From Aspidiotus rigidus (Eukaryota > Arthropoda > Insecta > Hemiptera > Diaspididae): 64,000 nucleotides of DNA. The stretch spans positions 3,286,001 through 3,350,000 of the forward strand of contig JAVHKY010000056.1 in the NCBI GenBank assembly GCA_035079385.1. The letters are read 5' to 3'. The position numbers and the translations under genes were made by a program. The notes below the pieces were generated by a model that ran no database searches, was not told where the DNA came from, and saw only the letters and a list, made by a program, of their open reading frames with translations. Positions 1-12,301 of the stretch are shown piece after piece (within the stretch, counting starts at the first letter, position 1; every line of letters starts with the position of its first letter).

Positions 1-2319
1 TAATAAGAGATAAGAGATACCGTGTATAGGAAAGTAAGCAGAGGCACGAAGCGAAAGTCTAGGAACACGAAAAGGAAATGAAGAAAGTTTGGACGGATTT
101 TTTCGTCTTTCTAAGCGTGTCGTTTTCCAACGAGATTATGAGGAACTTTGAGGTGCTAGCACATACACAGCTAGCCGACAAAAACAAAGAATACGCGATT
201 TGTTTCTGTTTGAATACTGAAATATGAATATCGATATGACGACTTCCATGCCTGTAAGTTGATACTCAGCAAGTATTTTTAGGACACTTGACTGTCAAGG
301 TTGAATGAACAACAAAACCGCGCGTCAAGTGCTTTTCAGCGCACTTCCAACTTTCGACTTACTTTACAAATTACATTTCGACAGTCTCGTCCTCCCATCA
401 TCACATCCCGTTCGCCCATTCGATATAGCGAGAACGCCATCTATACGGGCGCGACTCATTTCAAAAATAATTCTCACGGGTTCAGTACTGCTATCTGTCG
501 GAAAGAACATAATTTACAATGAATTTCCGAAAATTGTATCTATGGCACTCCTGTTATCAAAATAAAATAAGAGAGAGAAAAAAAGAAGAAATATTTTTGA
601 TATCTATTTTATGTATAACTTTTCTTCCCTCGTTTTTCAGTATGATACTTACTTTGTACTATAAATTAGTAGGAGCCAATCAAAATTAGGTAAGTTATTG
701 CATCAAAGATTCTACAGAACAAATAATCGCTCAACTATAACCGCAAGAAGGAAGGAAGACCAGAGGGGAAAAAATGACAACTAGAAGGAGTTCACTGTCG
801 AATTTTTGCCACGGACAAGAGCTGACAACCATGTATCTCAAATTTAGATGATTCAACCCTTCCGTCTCTTTCAGTACCGGCGTTTCATTATCTCAAGTTC
901 AATAAAATTCAAATCAGGGCTAAAATAACGTGCAGTAATGGTAGAAGAGATTCGAAGAAATTCCGTATGATAGTTAGAAAAAAAGTAATAATTAAAAGAT
1001 GGGACTCTAGTATTTCCGAAGTTGTTCCGTTGCGTCACTCATTTGCATGCATGTGGTTCAGGGTTTGTAATTCCTCCAAATCTTGAAAAGAAAAAGTTCG
1101 ATGAGGAGGACCATGAATATTGTAGCAAAAGTTTTAAATTAAAAACCTGGGGTATAGAAAGAATTGGGAAAATTTTATACGCATAATATAATTTCTGATC
1201 GTATTTTGATGACAAACCATATAGTATTATTGAAGTCAACATTCCAGTCCTAAATGCACAGTCGCTTCCATTTCTTCTCGCTTCTTGTCCCATAGTCTCG
1301 GAAAAACTATTCGGTAAAATTGATGACAGTCACCCGTGAGATTAAAAAGTTGAATAACGTGCCTTTTGGTGTTCATATTTGAATACGGACCGTGAGCGTG
1401 ACCCTTGCTGAGAGAAAAATTAAGTAGGTACCTTTGGAGTTTTGTTCGCATAAAAGGTCTTACGAATATTCTACATAGAAACAGGAACGAGAAATTACTA
1501 ACCAGAATAATTATAGGTTTCTACAAGGATAATGAAGCGTTAAAAAGCTGAAAAAAGGAAATTTCATAAGTAAATATGTTTTTACCTACTTTCAACACCG
1601 ACGTTATTCTGAGCGAAAGTAAATTTGTTAGATCGCGTGAGCTTATTTCATCTTCTCGCCTCGCCTTTGTAATTTCCTTTTAAGCAAACTAACGATGTTC
1701 ATGAAAAGATTAAACGTAAACAATTTCTTCTTCTATTATTGACGTTTAGAATTTATGGTGGCTTTTAAAGTCCGTTTGTCGAACTAAAAGTTCAAACGTT
1801 TGCTGATTCGTTAGCAAGCAAACGAGCGATCTGTTTTCTAGTGCGTGATTCAAATTATTTGTAGAATGAATGTTTCGACAACGATACGCAGGAATTTGTT
1901 TTCTACTAGAATCGTATCATTTGACTACTATCACTAAAAAGATTTCGAAATTAATACGTACCTATCAACTAGAAATTAATTTTGTCCAGGAACTTCGAAC
2001 TACAGTATAATCCATAAGTCGACTTTTAAATTTCAAATCTTCTTTTTGATGTTCCTCCAATCTATTTCATGTATTTGGCAGTATTTTTGGTTGAAAATAA
2101 CTCCCCGCTCGGAGGACACCTTTTGTCGACTGGTTTACGAGCATTTGAGAAGAACAGTTGTGGCGTAAGGTTTCTACATTTTTTTCTCGTTTCTTGCCTA
2201 CGGAGTAAAGTGCAAAACGACGATCACACTTCAGGTTGAAAATTTGAAATATGTCTCGTCGGTGTTATTGTTTGAATATAGACTATAAACGTCTCCACCG
2301 TTGAGAGACAACGTAAGTA
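1..2319. other. No supported gene
   Basis: AT-rich sequence. The open frames at 301-565 and 1039-1451 overlap one another on both strands, show no recognisable domain and look like chance. I see no transposon ends or tandem repeats here. Confidence 0.6.
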
Positions 2320-2551
2320 CCTTTGAATGATGAGCATTCAGCGAAGCAGGGATCTGAAGAATACACTAATATTTATACCAAGCTCCAAAGTAGGTCGAGC
2401 AGTAACACAAAAATTATGGGCCGTTTCTTCAAGAGCGATTGCTGCAGGAAACCCACAATATCTTCAAGATTTTCCCGAGTTCCATCATTTATTTAATTTT
2501 TTCAAATCCCAAAAAAAGGTGGGCGAACTCTTTCATTGTTTCTTGGTGCGA

Positions 2552-2905
2552 AATTTTGACACGTTTCATGTCTTTGCTCTGACCTCTGCCCTATTTCTGA
2601 AATTTGCGTCCATCCGCACGGCTCTGACCTCTCCTTGTATACTAGCTTAATATGATGTATAATTAATTATGTGACATGTCACGAGGAAGTCGACCTTATA
2701 AGATTTATGCATCAGTAGAGTTACATTTCTGCAGCACTGGATTATTCATACTGCAGAAATGTAACCACATAAGATCGATTTCTTCGTGACAGGTCACATA
2801 TAGAGACTTACACTAAGCTATATAATATGTTTCATGTCTTCCCTGTGGCCTCTGCTCTATTTCTGAGATTTGCGTCCGTCTGACCTCTTCTTATACACTA
2901 GCATA
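2552..2905. repeat. Direct repeats flanking a palindrome
   Basis: A segment at about 2560-2650 (key strings TTTCATGTCTT, CCCTATTTCTGAAATTTGCGTCC, CTGACCTCT, TACACTAGC-like) recurs in the same orientation at about 2828-2905, on either side of the palindrome at 2670-2798. A third, diverged copy lies at about 9340-9480. This suggests the palindrome sits inside, or is part of, a larger dispersed repeat. No coding capacity is recognisable. Confidence 0.55.
2670..2798. mobile_element. Foldback (palindromic) MITE-like element
   Basis: The left arm starts TGTGACATGTCACGAGGAAG and the right arm ends GTGACAGGTCACA. The inner part GTTACATTTCTGCAG (2720-2734) pairs perfectly with CTGCAGAAATGTAAC (2751-2765) around a 16-nt loop. 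The outer TGTCACGA segment is itself partly palindromic. No ORF. No clear target duplication was found. Confidence 0.6.
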
Positions 2906-3535
2906 CAGTACACTGGACTTGATCTAGGCTAGGAGCTCCCCACTATCTTTATACTAGGATTATACTAGTCCTAAACTAAAGTAGGCCGAACTAGACTGCT
3001 ATAGTTAGTTTAGCCTTCATTATTCTAGGCAATACTAGGCTAAGCTTTCATTACACTTATACTAGACTATACTATTTTTATAATAGGCCTATGCGGTAGC
3101 CTCCTATATGATATTTTTCTATTTGGCTCTGCCCGAAGATTTTGACAGGGAACCTGTTCTATGGGGGGGCTTTTTCAGAAATTTGCCGTGCGCCGTCCGG
3201 CAAAAAACTTGGAAAAACGACGGCTTCCTTAACGAAGTTGAACGAGGAACGCAGGGAACCTGTTTTATGAGTCAAATGGGATTTGGTATTGAAAATTCAA
3301 GGAAGCCTAGACCTAGATAAAGCTAGTATAAGCAAGGCTTAGACCTACGATAAGCCTAGTATAATATAGTTCGAGAGTCGAAATTTTTCTCGAATAGCTC
3401 GAGAGTCGAAATTTTTCTAACTCCCTCTCCTATCATATATAACTCGAGAGTCGAAATTTTAACAGGGAACCTGTTTTATGGGGGGCTATTTGAGAAATCT
3501 GCCGTGCGCCGTCCAGCGAAAAACTTAGAAAAATT

Positions 3536-3660
3536 TCGACTCTCGAGAATATATGATAGGAGGGGGACTTACAAAAAATTTCGAATCTGAAGCTATATAT
3601 GATAGAAGAGGGACTTGGAAAACTTTTGACTCTCGAGCTATATATGATAGGGGACAAATT
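3536..3660. repeat. 45-46 bp minisatellite, about 2.7 units
   Basis: TATGATAG recurs at 3552, 3598 and 3643, a spacing of 46 and 45 bp. Each unit reads roughly CTCGAGCTATATATGATAGG, then a purine-rich GGGACTTGG stretch, then AAAATTTCGACT. Confidence 0.8.
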
Positions 3661-3944
3661 TTCCCAAGTCTCCCTCCTATCATAAATAGTTCGAGATTTG
3701 AGAAAAACTTGGACTTTCAAACTACATTATACTAGGCTTATTTTACGTCTAGGCCTTCTTTATACTAGCTTTATCTAGGTCTAGGCTTCCTTGAATTTTC
3801 AATACCAAATCCTATTTGACTCATAAAACAGGTTCCCTGCGTTCCTCGTTTAACTTCGTTAAGGAAGCCGTCGTTTTTATGGGGGGCTTTTTGAGGAATT
3901 TGCCGTGTGCCGTCCGCCGTCCAGCGAAAAACTTGGAAAAATTT

Positions 3945-4140
3945 CGACTCTCGAGCCATGTATGATAGGAGGGGGACTTAGAAAAATTTCGACTCTCGAG
4001 CTATATATGATAGGAGGGGGACTTGGAAAAAATTTTGACTCTCGAGCTCTAAATGATAGGAGGGGGACTTGGAACAATTTCAACTCTCGAGCTATATATG
4101 ATATGAAAGGGACTTGGAACAATTTCAACTATCATATTAT
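3945..4140. repeat. 45-46 bp minisatellite, about 4 units
   Basis: The anchor TATGATAG (or a one-base variant) occurs at 3961, 4006, 4052 and 4097, giving 45, 46 and 45 bp spacing. This is the same unit as at 3536-3660, in the same orientation, inside the 455-bp duplicated block. Confidence 0.8.
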
Positions 4141-4506
4141 ATAGCTGGAGATTCGAGAAAAATTTAGACTCTCAAACTATATTATACTAGGCTTATAGTA
4201 GGTCTAGGCCTTCTTTATACTAGCTTTATCTAGGTCTAGGCTTCCTTGAATTTTCAATACCAAATACCATTTGACTCATAAAACAGGTTCCCTGCGTTCC
4301 TTGTTCAACTTCGTTAAGGAAGCCGTCGTTTTTCCTTCCTCTAAATGTAAAACCCCGAACTTGAAATTCTTCTCTTATATGCGAAATAGGCGAGCTATCT
4401 TCGTTCACTGCTCTTCAGTTGATAAGTTTTCAATTCCCCTCACGAGTTCACTCTCTGATGACATCAAGTTCTGTCACGAGAGATTGTAATTTTATGGGAC
4501 ATGTTC

Positions 4507-4568
4507 ACTAGTAATAAGATTATTACAATTTTGTAACTTCGCAAACTTGTAATAATCTTATTATTAGT
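4507..4568. repeat. Perfectly paired hairpin
   Basis: ACTAGTAATAAGATTATTACAA (4507-4528) pairs at 21 of 22 positions with the arm at 4547-4568, around an 18-nt loop. AT-rich stem, no ORF. It could be a small palindromic MITE or a structured RNA element; nothing distinguishes the two. Confidence 0.6.
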
Positions 4569-4575
4569 AATCAAG

Positions 4576-6013
4576 TTCTGTGTCCTCCTACTCCTCCTCC
4601 TCTAGGTCTGGGATCTTCCCCCTCTGATATTCATTCAAAAAATTTTAATAGTTGCTCGATGACGTTACGCTTTCCTTCAGGACGGCTATTTACGCGCCTG
4701 CACTTCGGTTGAAATATTTTGAAGTCTCCTGATAATACCACACTTCTTCGCTAAAAAAATTCGGTCGCATACCTTTTCAAGTTTCGAAATTAGGTTAGAT
4801 TAGATTCCCAAACGGACAGACACGCAAACTTTCTGAGGATATTCGCCCGATCAAAAATAATAGCGGGTTCGCCACTAAAATACTTTATTGTCCTTAGGTC
4901 TCGTTTTAAAATCTAACTTTTCTCTTATGAGACGTGATTCATAACTAGCGAATAAATTCTCATGTACGAGTATAGCCTGCGATACAACTCTTTGTCGATG
5001 TGCTACATTCACTATTTACGCACAATATTGCAAGTGCGTATTGAATTCGTATTTGTGGCCATTTTTTATACTTGCCGAATACTGATTATATTTTCTACCC
5101 TTTTTTTCTTGTAGTTTTTCAGACGTCTTCTAATTTCCGTAAAACATTGGATAAATCCTTTTACAAGTTCAAAAAAGAGAAAAAAACTTCGTGGCGAAAA
5201 ATAAGGATCAAGAAACATGGGAGCCGATACTATTTCTCTAATATATTTTCTATAACAATATACTTACAGTACAGTATAATTGTACGAGCCAAACAATTCT
5301 CATTGTATCGAGTATTTCAAAATGAAAAGTTATAACTTCCACCCACTCGGCTATTAAAATGTAATACACTGCAGTATTATACCAAGCAACATCATCGGTG
5401 GTACATACGCATCGTAAAAGGAGGAAATGTACCAATTCCAGTAGAGCACACAAGCGTGACGAGAGAAAACTCAATTTATCATAGGAGTATTCACGTGAGT
5501 GCGTGAAAACGTCATCTTCACAAAATATATCGTTCATCTTTAACCACCTCTGGTACGCAGTCTGTTGCTTTCGAATAGTATTCAAGATCAACAGGCAAAC
5601 ATGGCAGGGCGAAAGAAAAACGTCAAAAAATTACATTACTTTTTTATGATCATTCAAAAAGTTTCATTAAAAGGCAGTGGCAAGAAAATTAAACTTCGTT
5701 ACTTCTAAAAAACAAATAAAATCATTAGCCTACTACCGATTTTTAGTAAGTATATGTAAGTACAACAGACAGATAAACTTACAGCAGTATACTTGATGGT
5801 ACGAATTTCTCTATCATTTGTGTTTCCTCATTAATACCCGTCCATCCCCAGATCTTTTAGTAAATGATTGTGAATTATTCGTTTAATGAGTCGAATGTGT
5901 GACGGCTTGCTTCAAATCGACTTTGCAGTCGTTACACAAGTTGAAAATTTATTTCTGTAGTTTCACAGACTGTGTGAATAGTTCAGTAAAATTGGTCATC
6001 ATTAAATAAACAA
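4576..6013. other. No supported gene
   Basis: The open frame on the minus strand at 5250-5591 (113 codons) has no recognisable domain and begins in repetitive AT-rich DNA. No splice-bounded exon or transposon end was seen. Confidence 0.5.
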
Positions 6014-6640
6014 CAAATGGTACAGAAGCAAAACTCAAAAAAATTGTTAGCAACCCTCTCGTAAGTCTTTTTCCAAGTTTCCCTAACATTCTGAGGGGAC
6101 CTTTTTCCTCCAGGGGATGCGAAAAAGTAATTTTTAATTTTCAAGCTCGAAGTCGCGAACAAATGATTTTAGAAAAAAAATGTTCAGATAAAAATTATTT
6201 CTCGTAAAATTTCCTATAAAAAAACTCTCTACATATTTTTTCTATAAATGTTTTGTTACGCCGCTACAGCGAGTGACAAGTGAACGTCGTTCACTGCTTT
6301 GTATTAATAATGACTGATGATTACAACGCGCAAAATATATTCGTAGATAACCATGGAGCAGTGAATACGGACTGTAGCGGCGTAACAGAGCATTTATAGA
6401 GAGAATACGTAGAGTTTTTTCATACGAAATTTTACGGGGAACAATTTCTAATTGAATATTTTTTCTCGAAAATCCTTTGTTCGCGAGTTGGAGCTCGAGA
6501 ACGATAAAACTACTCCATTGTAATTCCTTGGAGGGGGGGAGGGGGAAATCTGCCCTCAGAATGTTGGGGAAACATGGGAAAAAACTCGAGAGAGGGTTGC
6601 GAACAATTATAATTCCCGAGTTTTGCTTCCGTACCATTTG
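6014..6640. mobile_element. Large foldback element with about 255-bp arms
   Basis: The left arm begins CAAATGGTACAGAAGCAAAA (6014) and ends GTTACGCCGCTACAG (6255-6269). The right arm begins CTGTAGCGGCGTAAC (6372-6386) and ends with the complement of the left terminus (6618-6640, one mismatch in 23 bp). The arms correspond along most of their length with indels. The spacer is about 102 bp and carries a second short repeat, TCACTGC/GCAGTGA. The 155-codon open frame on the minus strand here simply reads through the right arm and spacer. No target duplication is evident. Confidence 0.75.
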
Positions 6641-9034
6641 TGGTTTTTTGTGACCTTTAAAATGGACTCCAAGTCGAAGAATGCTGATGGATTTACTTTT
6701 GCAGTCCAACTAACCCGAAGTATTCGAAAATTTTCACTTAAAAGAAAAGGCACTAATTTCCATTCATTAATCTTTAGAAACAACACTTATCCGCATCTAA
6801 ATTTTGAAAAAATCAAATAGAAAGTTTAGTTTAGATATCTTAGTTATGAGAATGCTTTTATTAAAATAATGTTTGTCCTAATTTCTTTTAGGTCTAAATT
6901 AAAAATATTTCCGTCCCCCAAGACTCATAGAATTAACAGTAGTATAGGACCTGTCTTCAGGACACTTTTAAGACGCTGTCAAATTTGTCCAAAATTAGTA
7001 GCACTTCACGATTCTAGACGTAATTGCGGCTACCTGAGATGTAATACTAAAAAATGCTCACGCAGCTGTGTAAACGACACACGACTTTTTACCTCCGCTT
7101 AAAATCAAGCATTGCGATCTCAGAATATTCCACACTCCAACTTATTCTATGAATCTTTCCGTTAATAAGACTTACATATTCTCATTATCCCTCTCATTTC
7201 TCCTCCCATTGATCCATTCTTGATCATCTCCAAAATATTGAAGCTTGAATATTTGAAAATTCACGCTTCAATTCAATGTGAGATTGCTCACAAAGCAATC
7301 ATTCGGCACCGAATTTTCACATTTATATTTTTGGATACGTAAATTACAATTATCAACATTCGAAAAAAATCAAACTTTATCGAACTTATTGGAGTGAGAT
7401 TTTTTCAAATTGAGTATATCTCAAAAACTACTCATCCGATCTTCAAAAAAATTACAAATGCACAACTTCAGATATGACACTATAACTTGGCCAAGTTTCA
7501 AGAAAATCCATACAGTAGTCTCGGAAGAGGTGCGTGGACAAATTTTGATACATTTTATATAAGGAGACCTGACATTATTTTTTTAATGGCGTGGCGATGA
7601 TGATCTACGACCTCGAAAACGTCGATAAAATTAATTTCACTCTCCTTCTGTTACAATTGGGACGGAAGTAGTACTTATTCTTTTACAAAAAGTAGGTAGA
7701 ACTTCCCAAAATTGTAATAGTCACTCAAAGTTAAAGATGATAATTCAAAAATAATCTGAACTACCTTCAGACAATAACATAAACCAACTTTTTATTATTT
7801 TATTCCTATTAATTCGCATCTATATAATTATTCATGAGTGTGGGGAATACACAATTTTGGGCTTGGTTGACCGAAAAAAAAAAAAAAAAAAGAAGAAGGA
7901 GAAGGAGAATAAAAAACGAAAAAGGAGGGAAATGTATAAATGGATTAGAAAGAGATATGTCGTGTTAAAAAATTGAAATGCCAATCCTTCGTTCCGTTTG
8001 GTTATTTTCTTACTCGGTATCACATCCGTACGAATACATATGCGACATGTAATTCACTGTTGCTAGATATTAACCCACTAAGGTTAGATTTGCTTGACAA
8101 CAAGTTCATCCACGATTGATAGATACCTAGCAAAAATGTATGTACGTATACGAAGAGGGGAGCGAGCATGGCGCTACAGAACAGGACGTAAAACATAGAT
8201 GACGTTATCACAACGTTTTTGTTGTGAAAAGAACAGTTTCGAGCTGCTGTACTTCTTCCTCCAATCCCCGTGATTTCTTCTGGACTTGTTGCGTACAAAA
8301 TGGACACAAACCCTTTTCCATCAAGTATACGCAACGAAATTCTCTCACTTCGCGATTTTCTTGAATAAAAAGATGGATGGCGATAAGGAAAAAGTAAACA
8401 AACTCGTCAGTAACCCAAGAGATATAAAATGCAAACACACTAAGGCGCAAAACATACTAGCGTTTCCTTTGCAGTTATATACATACAATCTCTGTATTTT
8501 CCAAATTATGAACGATCCAAAAGCGGATGATACCGAATATAGAAATTTACTCAAATTATACAATAGCGATTCATTGATACACTCTCTGAGAAGAAAGTTC
8601 AAAATGAACAGAGAATACGAATATTATTTTAAATGATTTACAGTAGAGATTCCCTTTCTCCAATTGAGTAGAATTTATATCGCAAGAACAGTGTGATTCT
8701 ACAATGTGGATCGAGCTTCCATTACTATACCCGCGTAAATTTGATGAAAACACTTTCAAAGTTTCGCTTGGGTCGAATGTGCAGCCGCCTGGCCTCCATT
8801 GTGGAGAAGGTGCGGGTTGCCTATGCATTCATTTTTCTTCCAATTAACACCAACCCTTTTCGATATAACTTCAGTGTTGAAAAAATCTCCTAGGCAAAAC
8901 CTCCTCTTCCTGGTAAACGCCAAGCTGCAGTGCCACCAGACATACAAACTTTAGCACACACACCAGATACACAACTTAGAACTATGCCGCTGCCGGAGTC
9001 TCTCTTCTTCTTCTTCCTCTTCTTTCTACAGAGT
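6641..9034. other. No confident gene; two weak open frames
   Basis: The plus-strand frame 8373-8636 (ATGGATGGCGAT start, about 87 codons, hydrophilic, rich in Lys and Asp) and the overlapping minus-strand frame 8208-8450 (with a CPFC pair then a short Glu/Gln-rich helix-like stretch) cannot both be real, and neither matches a family I know. The stretch near 7597-7633 has a weak GATGATG...CGAAAACGTCG string resembling the Penelope-type motif described at 19741. Nothing else is recognisable. Confidence 0.4.
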
Positions 9035-9156
9035 GTCCAGATACATAGGTTTGAGTAGGCCACCTTCTTCTTCATGACTTTGGTTGTGAATGCAGACACC
9101 TGGTTCCACGCTTCTTTGGGAGCTAACACGCTGGCCCTTCTGAGCAGGTATTTCAT
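9035..9156 (-). pseudogene. Possible Tigger/pogo-like transposase scrap
   Basis: A minus-strand frame of about 40 codons contains APKEAWNQVSAFTTK. This resembles the C-terminal region of Tigger/jerky-type transposases, where a (L/A)xEAWxxV...TIxNC(F/W)xKAGF pattern is usual. The usual Asn-Cys is absent here, and a TGA lies just upstream in frame. A low-complexity lysine run follows. The resemblance rests on one short motif, so it may be chance. Confidence 0.3.
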
Positions 9157-9339
9157 CGACCCTCACCCATTGAAGAGATAGACCAAACTTGCCCCACCTA
9201 CGTCTACTTTCGAAGATTGACCTTATTTGAAATGGTACTGGTATCGCTTTTTCATTTCCACAGGGGTTCTATATTTTGAGGGAGGTGGAAGTTGCAATTT
9301 ACTTTAGACCTGCGAGCTATGTACGAAGAACAATTTTGA

Positions 9340-10090
9340 CATGTTCATGTCTTTTCGTGTGGGCGCATGACCTTGGGAATTTTTTTTTTAACGTCGAACC
9401 TCAGCCCTATCCCTGATTCCGGAATTTGCATCTGGGCATCTGTACAATATACTGGACTTGAACTACGCCCCTCCTTGCATTATACTAGCGTTATACTAGT
9501 ATTATATAAGTCTCCTTTATACTATAGCCTTAGGAAACCTGTATCAATTCATACTATCTCTATTATACTACTACTAGGCTCCTTTATACCCTCTATGCAG
9601 TATTATACTAGCTCTCCCTTTAAGCCCCCCCCCCCCCAAGAAAAAAAGCTAGCAGCTTAACATATAGTATATTCGACTTACCCTAAATCGCTAGTAGCTG
9701 AATGTATAGGCTCACTCACTCCACTCTTGATGTAAAGTAAACTAGATTTACACTAAACCAAAACTGGGGGCAAACGAGCGGAGCGAGTGAGCCCCAGGAC
9801 CAAAGTAACTTAACGTACAGGCTCCATCGCCCCGGGTACCTTGATGTCCATTATCCTAGACTTGACTCTGCAAACGAGCGGAGCGAATTCAAAAGTAACT
9901 GGTAAAGATGGATATGAATTATGATAGACATGAACATGATCTTTATTTATTTGGCTCCGCCAGAAATTTTTTTTTGTAATAGTGGTTTCCCCAATAAACC
10001 TGTAAATCTCATTACTAAAACAAACTCGACCCTGCGTTCCTCGTGTTAAAGAAGCCTCAATTTTTTGTGCAAGTATTATACATTTCCTCG
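9340..10090. repeat. Diverged copy of the 2.3-4.3 kb repeats
   Basis: Positions 9340-9500 match the block at 2550-2950 (CATGTCTTT, GGAATTTGCATC-like, ACTGGACTTGA, then TATACTAG strings). Positions 9950-10090 carry GGCTCCGCC, an AAACCTGT string and CCTGCGTTCCTCG followed by AAGAAGCC, matching repeat A in reverse order. A GCAAACGAGCGGAGCGA motif occurs twice (about 9771 and 9869). A 9-10 nt poly-C run lies near 9630. No gene. Confidence 0.55.
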
Positions 10091-10094
10091 GCAA

Positions 10095-12147
10095 TTCTGC
10101 CCGTTGAATGAAATTAGAAAATTAAATGTTTTGAAGGTTAGAAATGTAGTCGACAAAGATGATGAATTTGAAGAATTGTTCTACTCAAGCTAGTGAATTG
10201 AAAAGACTTTGAATTTTGAGCTTTTGCACAAATACTGAAAATATTACGCGATATTAGAGTGATTGTTTACTGCTTGAAATACGCTGGAATAGTAAATTTT
10301 TGAAGAACTTGTTGAATATACACGGTGGGGTTATTCCATAGTAAACATCTTGGAAAATACCGACATAGAGTTCATATAAGACGAAATTTGGAGAGAATAA
10401 CAAAGTTTAATAGGATAAATTCCCAATATAAATCGTACTCTGTGTGATTTATACCCTTTTAACACAAGCCGTACATATCATGCACACGAAGTGTAATAAA
10501 CTCGTTCGAAGTTGAAAGATTTGTACTGTACATTTTTGTTGGATTTAATTAGTCTAAGAAAATAATTTCTCAATCTGATAACTTCTAAATTTTTGTCGAT
10601 GAAAGAAATTTCGTTCATGTTTTGACTAACGTTGTTCAAGATATCTTTTTTTGAAAACCGTGAGTTATTTATTACGTATTTTTTTCTTGCCAATAGATGT
10701 AGACATATGTGTACACATAAACTTACACGCCCACGTCACCATCGCTATAATAGGTAATAGCCCATATTTAATAGAATGCTTTATACGTTCAAAAATATCA
10801 CCGAATTTGTGGCAATCATTTTTCTTCGCACGTGCGAATAACCGACTTTTCAAGATTTTTCATTGAACATGTACCTCACATTCTTATGAAAAAAAAAAAA
10901 AAAACTATGATCTTAGCGTTCCGTACGCGCGTTTTATACAGATCGAAAGCGTATTCTTTGCTCGTAAATGATATTCTCACGGAGGAAAATCACGTTCACG
11001 AACCATACAGAAGGTCTAAAAAATTCGTTGGTACCTGCTAGCACGTATAACGTCTTCACGAAAGAAAATTTAGGTTACTTTTTCACGGTTGCTGGTAGAA
11101 AGTCTCTTGAACTCGTTGTGTTACCTACAGCTCCTTAAGTTATTAAAGTTTAGGTTGAAGTTACGGAATTTGTATACGTTTACGCATTTCTTTAGAATTG
11201 CTACATTCGTGTTTGTACATATGCAGATGGATACAATACATTTGTGTACTGTAGAATTCGCGATATCTTGAATAAAATATGACTTCTGACTGTTCCGCAG
11301 AATTGTTTGTAGTAAAATTTTTCATTTTCATTTTTGCATTAAAATCCGACTTACGCTACTCGAACACCTCAACATCACGTGGCGTGATGAAAAAAGAATA
11401 ACGCGACACGACAGGCGTACGTTCCCAGTTTTCTCGCATTTACGGCAACTTGATTATGCAACTTTATTAACAAGCGAGACGTACTCGTATACACTCGTAC
11501 GCAAGCAGCTTTTTGTATCGTCACGTCGCGTCGCGTCGCGACAACATAGTTGAGGTTTTTTGAAAAGTGCATCATTATTATCATTATTATTATTATAATA
11601 AGATACGTGGGCAAACTATTTTGAAAATCTTAAATGGAGGGCATTTTTGGTTTCGAGAAACAGACCTAATTCTTTTCTATTCTCGTACGACTTTCGGTAA
11701 AGACGTAGTACGTTTTAAGCTCTCTTTAAGCTCCAGGCCCAATAGAGCAAAGCTGCTATACGAGTACATTCTAACTAAGACGTGCTATACATTCAATTTT
11801 TTTTTAGCTCTTTGAAAGTTTTTTTCAGATCTGGTGCCACAATATAATAATTCAGAAAAAAGCAAAATAACTGAATCAAAAACTACTCCTTCAGTAACAA
11901 TAAATTTCGATTCACTCATCCTTCAGCAGAATATCTTGATTGGGAAAAATCATACTTACATGCTGTAAGAATAGGCCACACCGACTATTATCTCTTTCTT
12001 GTAGTAACGAAGATACGATTTTCCTAGGGATGGGGGCAAAAGAGGGAGTAAGAAGCGAGAAGAAAATTGCAATGGAGAGGGATACATCCCCCATATCCTT
12101 TCTACTTCCGCCAGTGCTTTATCGGTATAGCCTCAACAGACTGATTC
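10095..12147. other. No supported gene
   Basis: Only short overlapping open frames. A GTCGC pentamer is repeated about four times near 11523-11541, and a short ATT run lies at about 11571-11598. I see no transposon ends. Confidence 0.6.
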
Positions 12148-12301
12148 CAGGGCGGATTTACAGGTGACCCCCACCAAAAAAAAAAAAAAAAAAAAAAGAA
12201 AGAAATTCAGGGAAAAAAGAGAAGGGTCCCTTTTTTGCTTGTCAAATAATAAAAAAGTAGTGAATTTCACCACCCAAAGTCGTATTCTAAATACGCCTCT
12301 G
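12148..12301. mobile_element. Short hAT-like MITE remnant
   Basis: The left end CAGGGCGGATTTAC and the right end, which reads CAGAGGCGTATTTAG on the other strand, form imperfect terminal inverted repeats of the CAGRGGCGGATTTA type seen in hAT-derived MITEs. The 154-bp body has a 23-nt A run. The flanking 8-mers do not match, so the element is old or its limits are slightly off. Confidence 0.45.

Larger units (their letters stand above)
3128..4340. repeat. Composite repeat A: inverted ends plus 45-bp minisatellite
   Basis: Two starts of the same motif, ACAGGGAACCTGTT then TATGGGGGG and CCGTGCGCCGTCC, lie at about 3147 and 3465. A block with CGACGGCTTCC, GGAACGCAGGGAACCTG and GAAAATTCAAGGAAGCCTAG at 3215-3330 recurs inverted at 3749-3880 and again at 4204-4336. 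The last two copies are about 455 bp apart in direct orientation, so this is a tandem duplication. Between them are arrays of 45-46 bp units carrying CTCGAGCTATATATGATAGG. Related copies lie at 9.9, 15.7, 22.0, 23.0, 47.3, 52.6 and 53.0-53.9 kb. I do not recognise the family. Confidence 0.75.

Noticed and set aside
3536..4140. CRISPR-like array of repeats
   Set aside because: Units are contiguous 45-46 bp minisatellites without unique spacers, in a eukaryotic setting.
6242..6709. 155-codon open frame on the minus strand
   Set aside because: It runs through the right arm and spacer of the foldback at 6014-6640 and has no domain.
7597..7633. Fourth hammerhead-like string (GATGATG...CGAAAACGTCG)
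   Set aside because: The CTGA box is not present and the helix is poor; too weak to list as a feature.
8208..8450. Minus-strand frame with CPFC and a coil-like end
   Set aside because: Overlaps an equally plausible plus-strand frame; the single Cys pair is not enough for a zinc finger.
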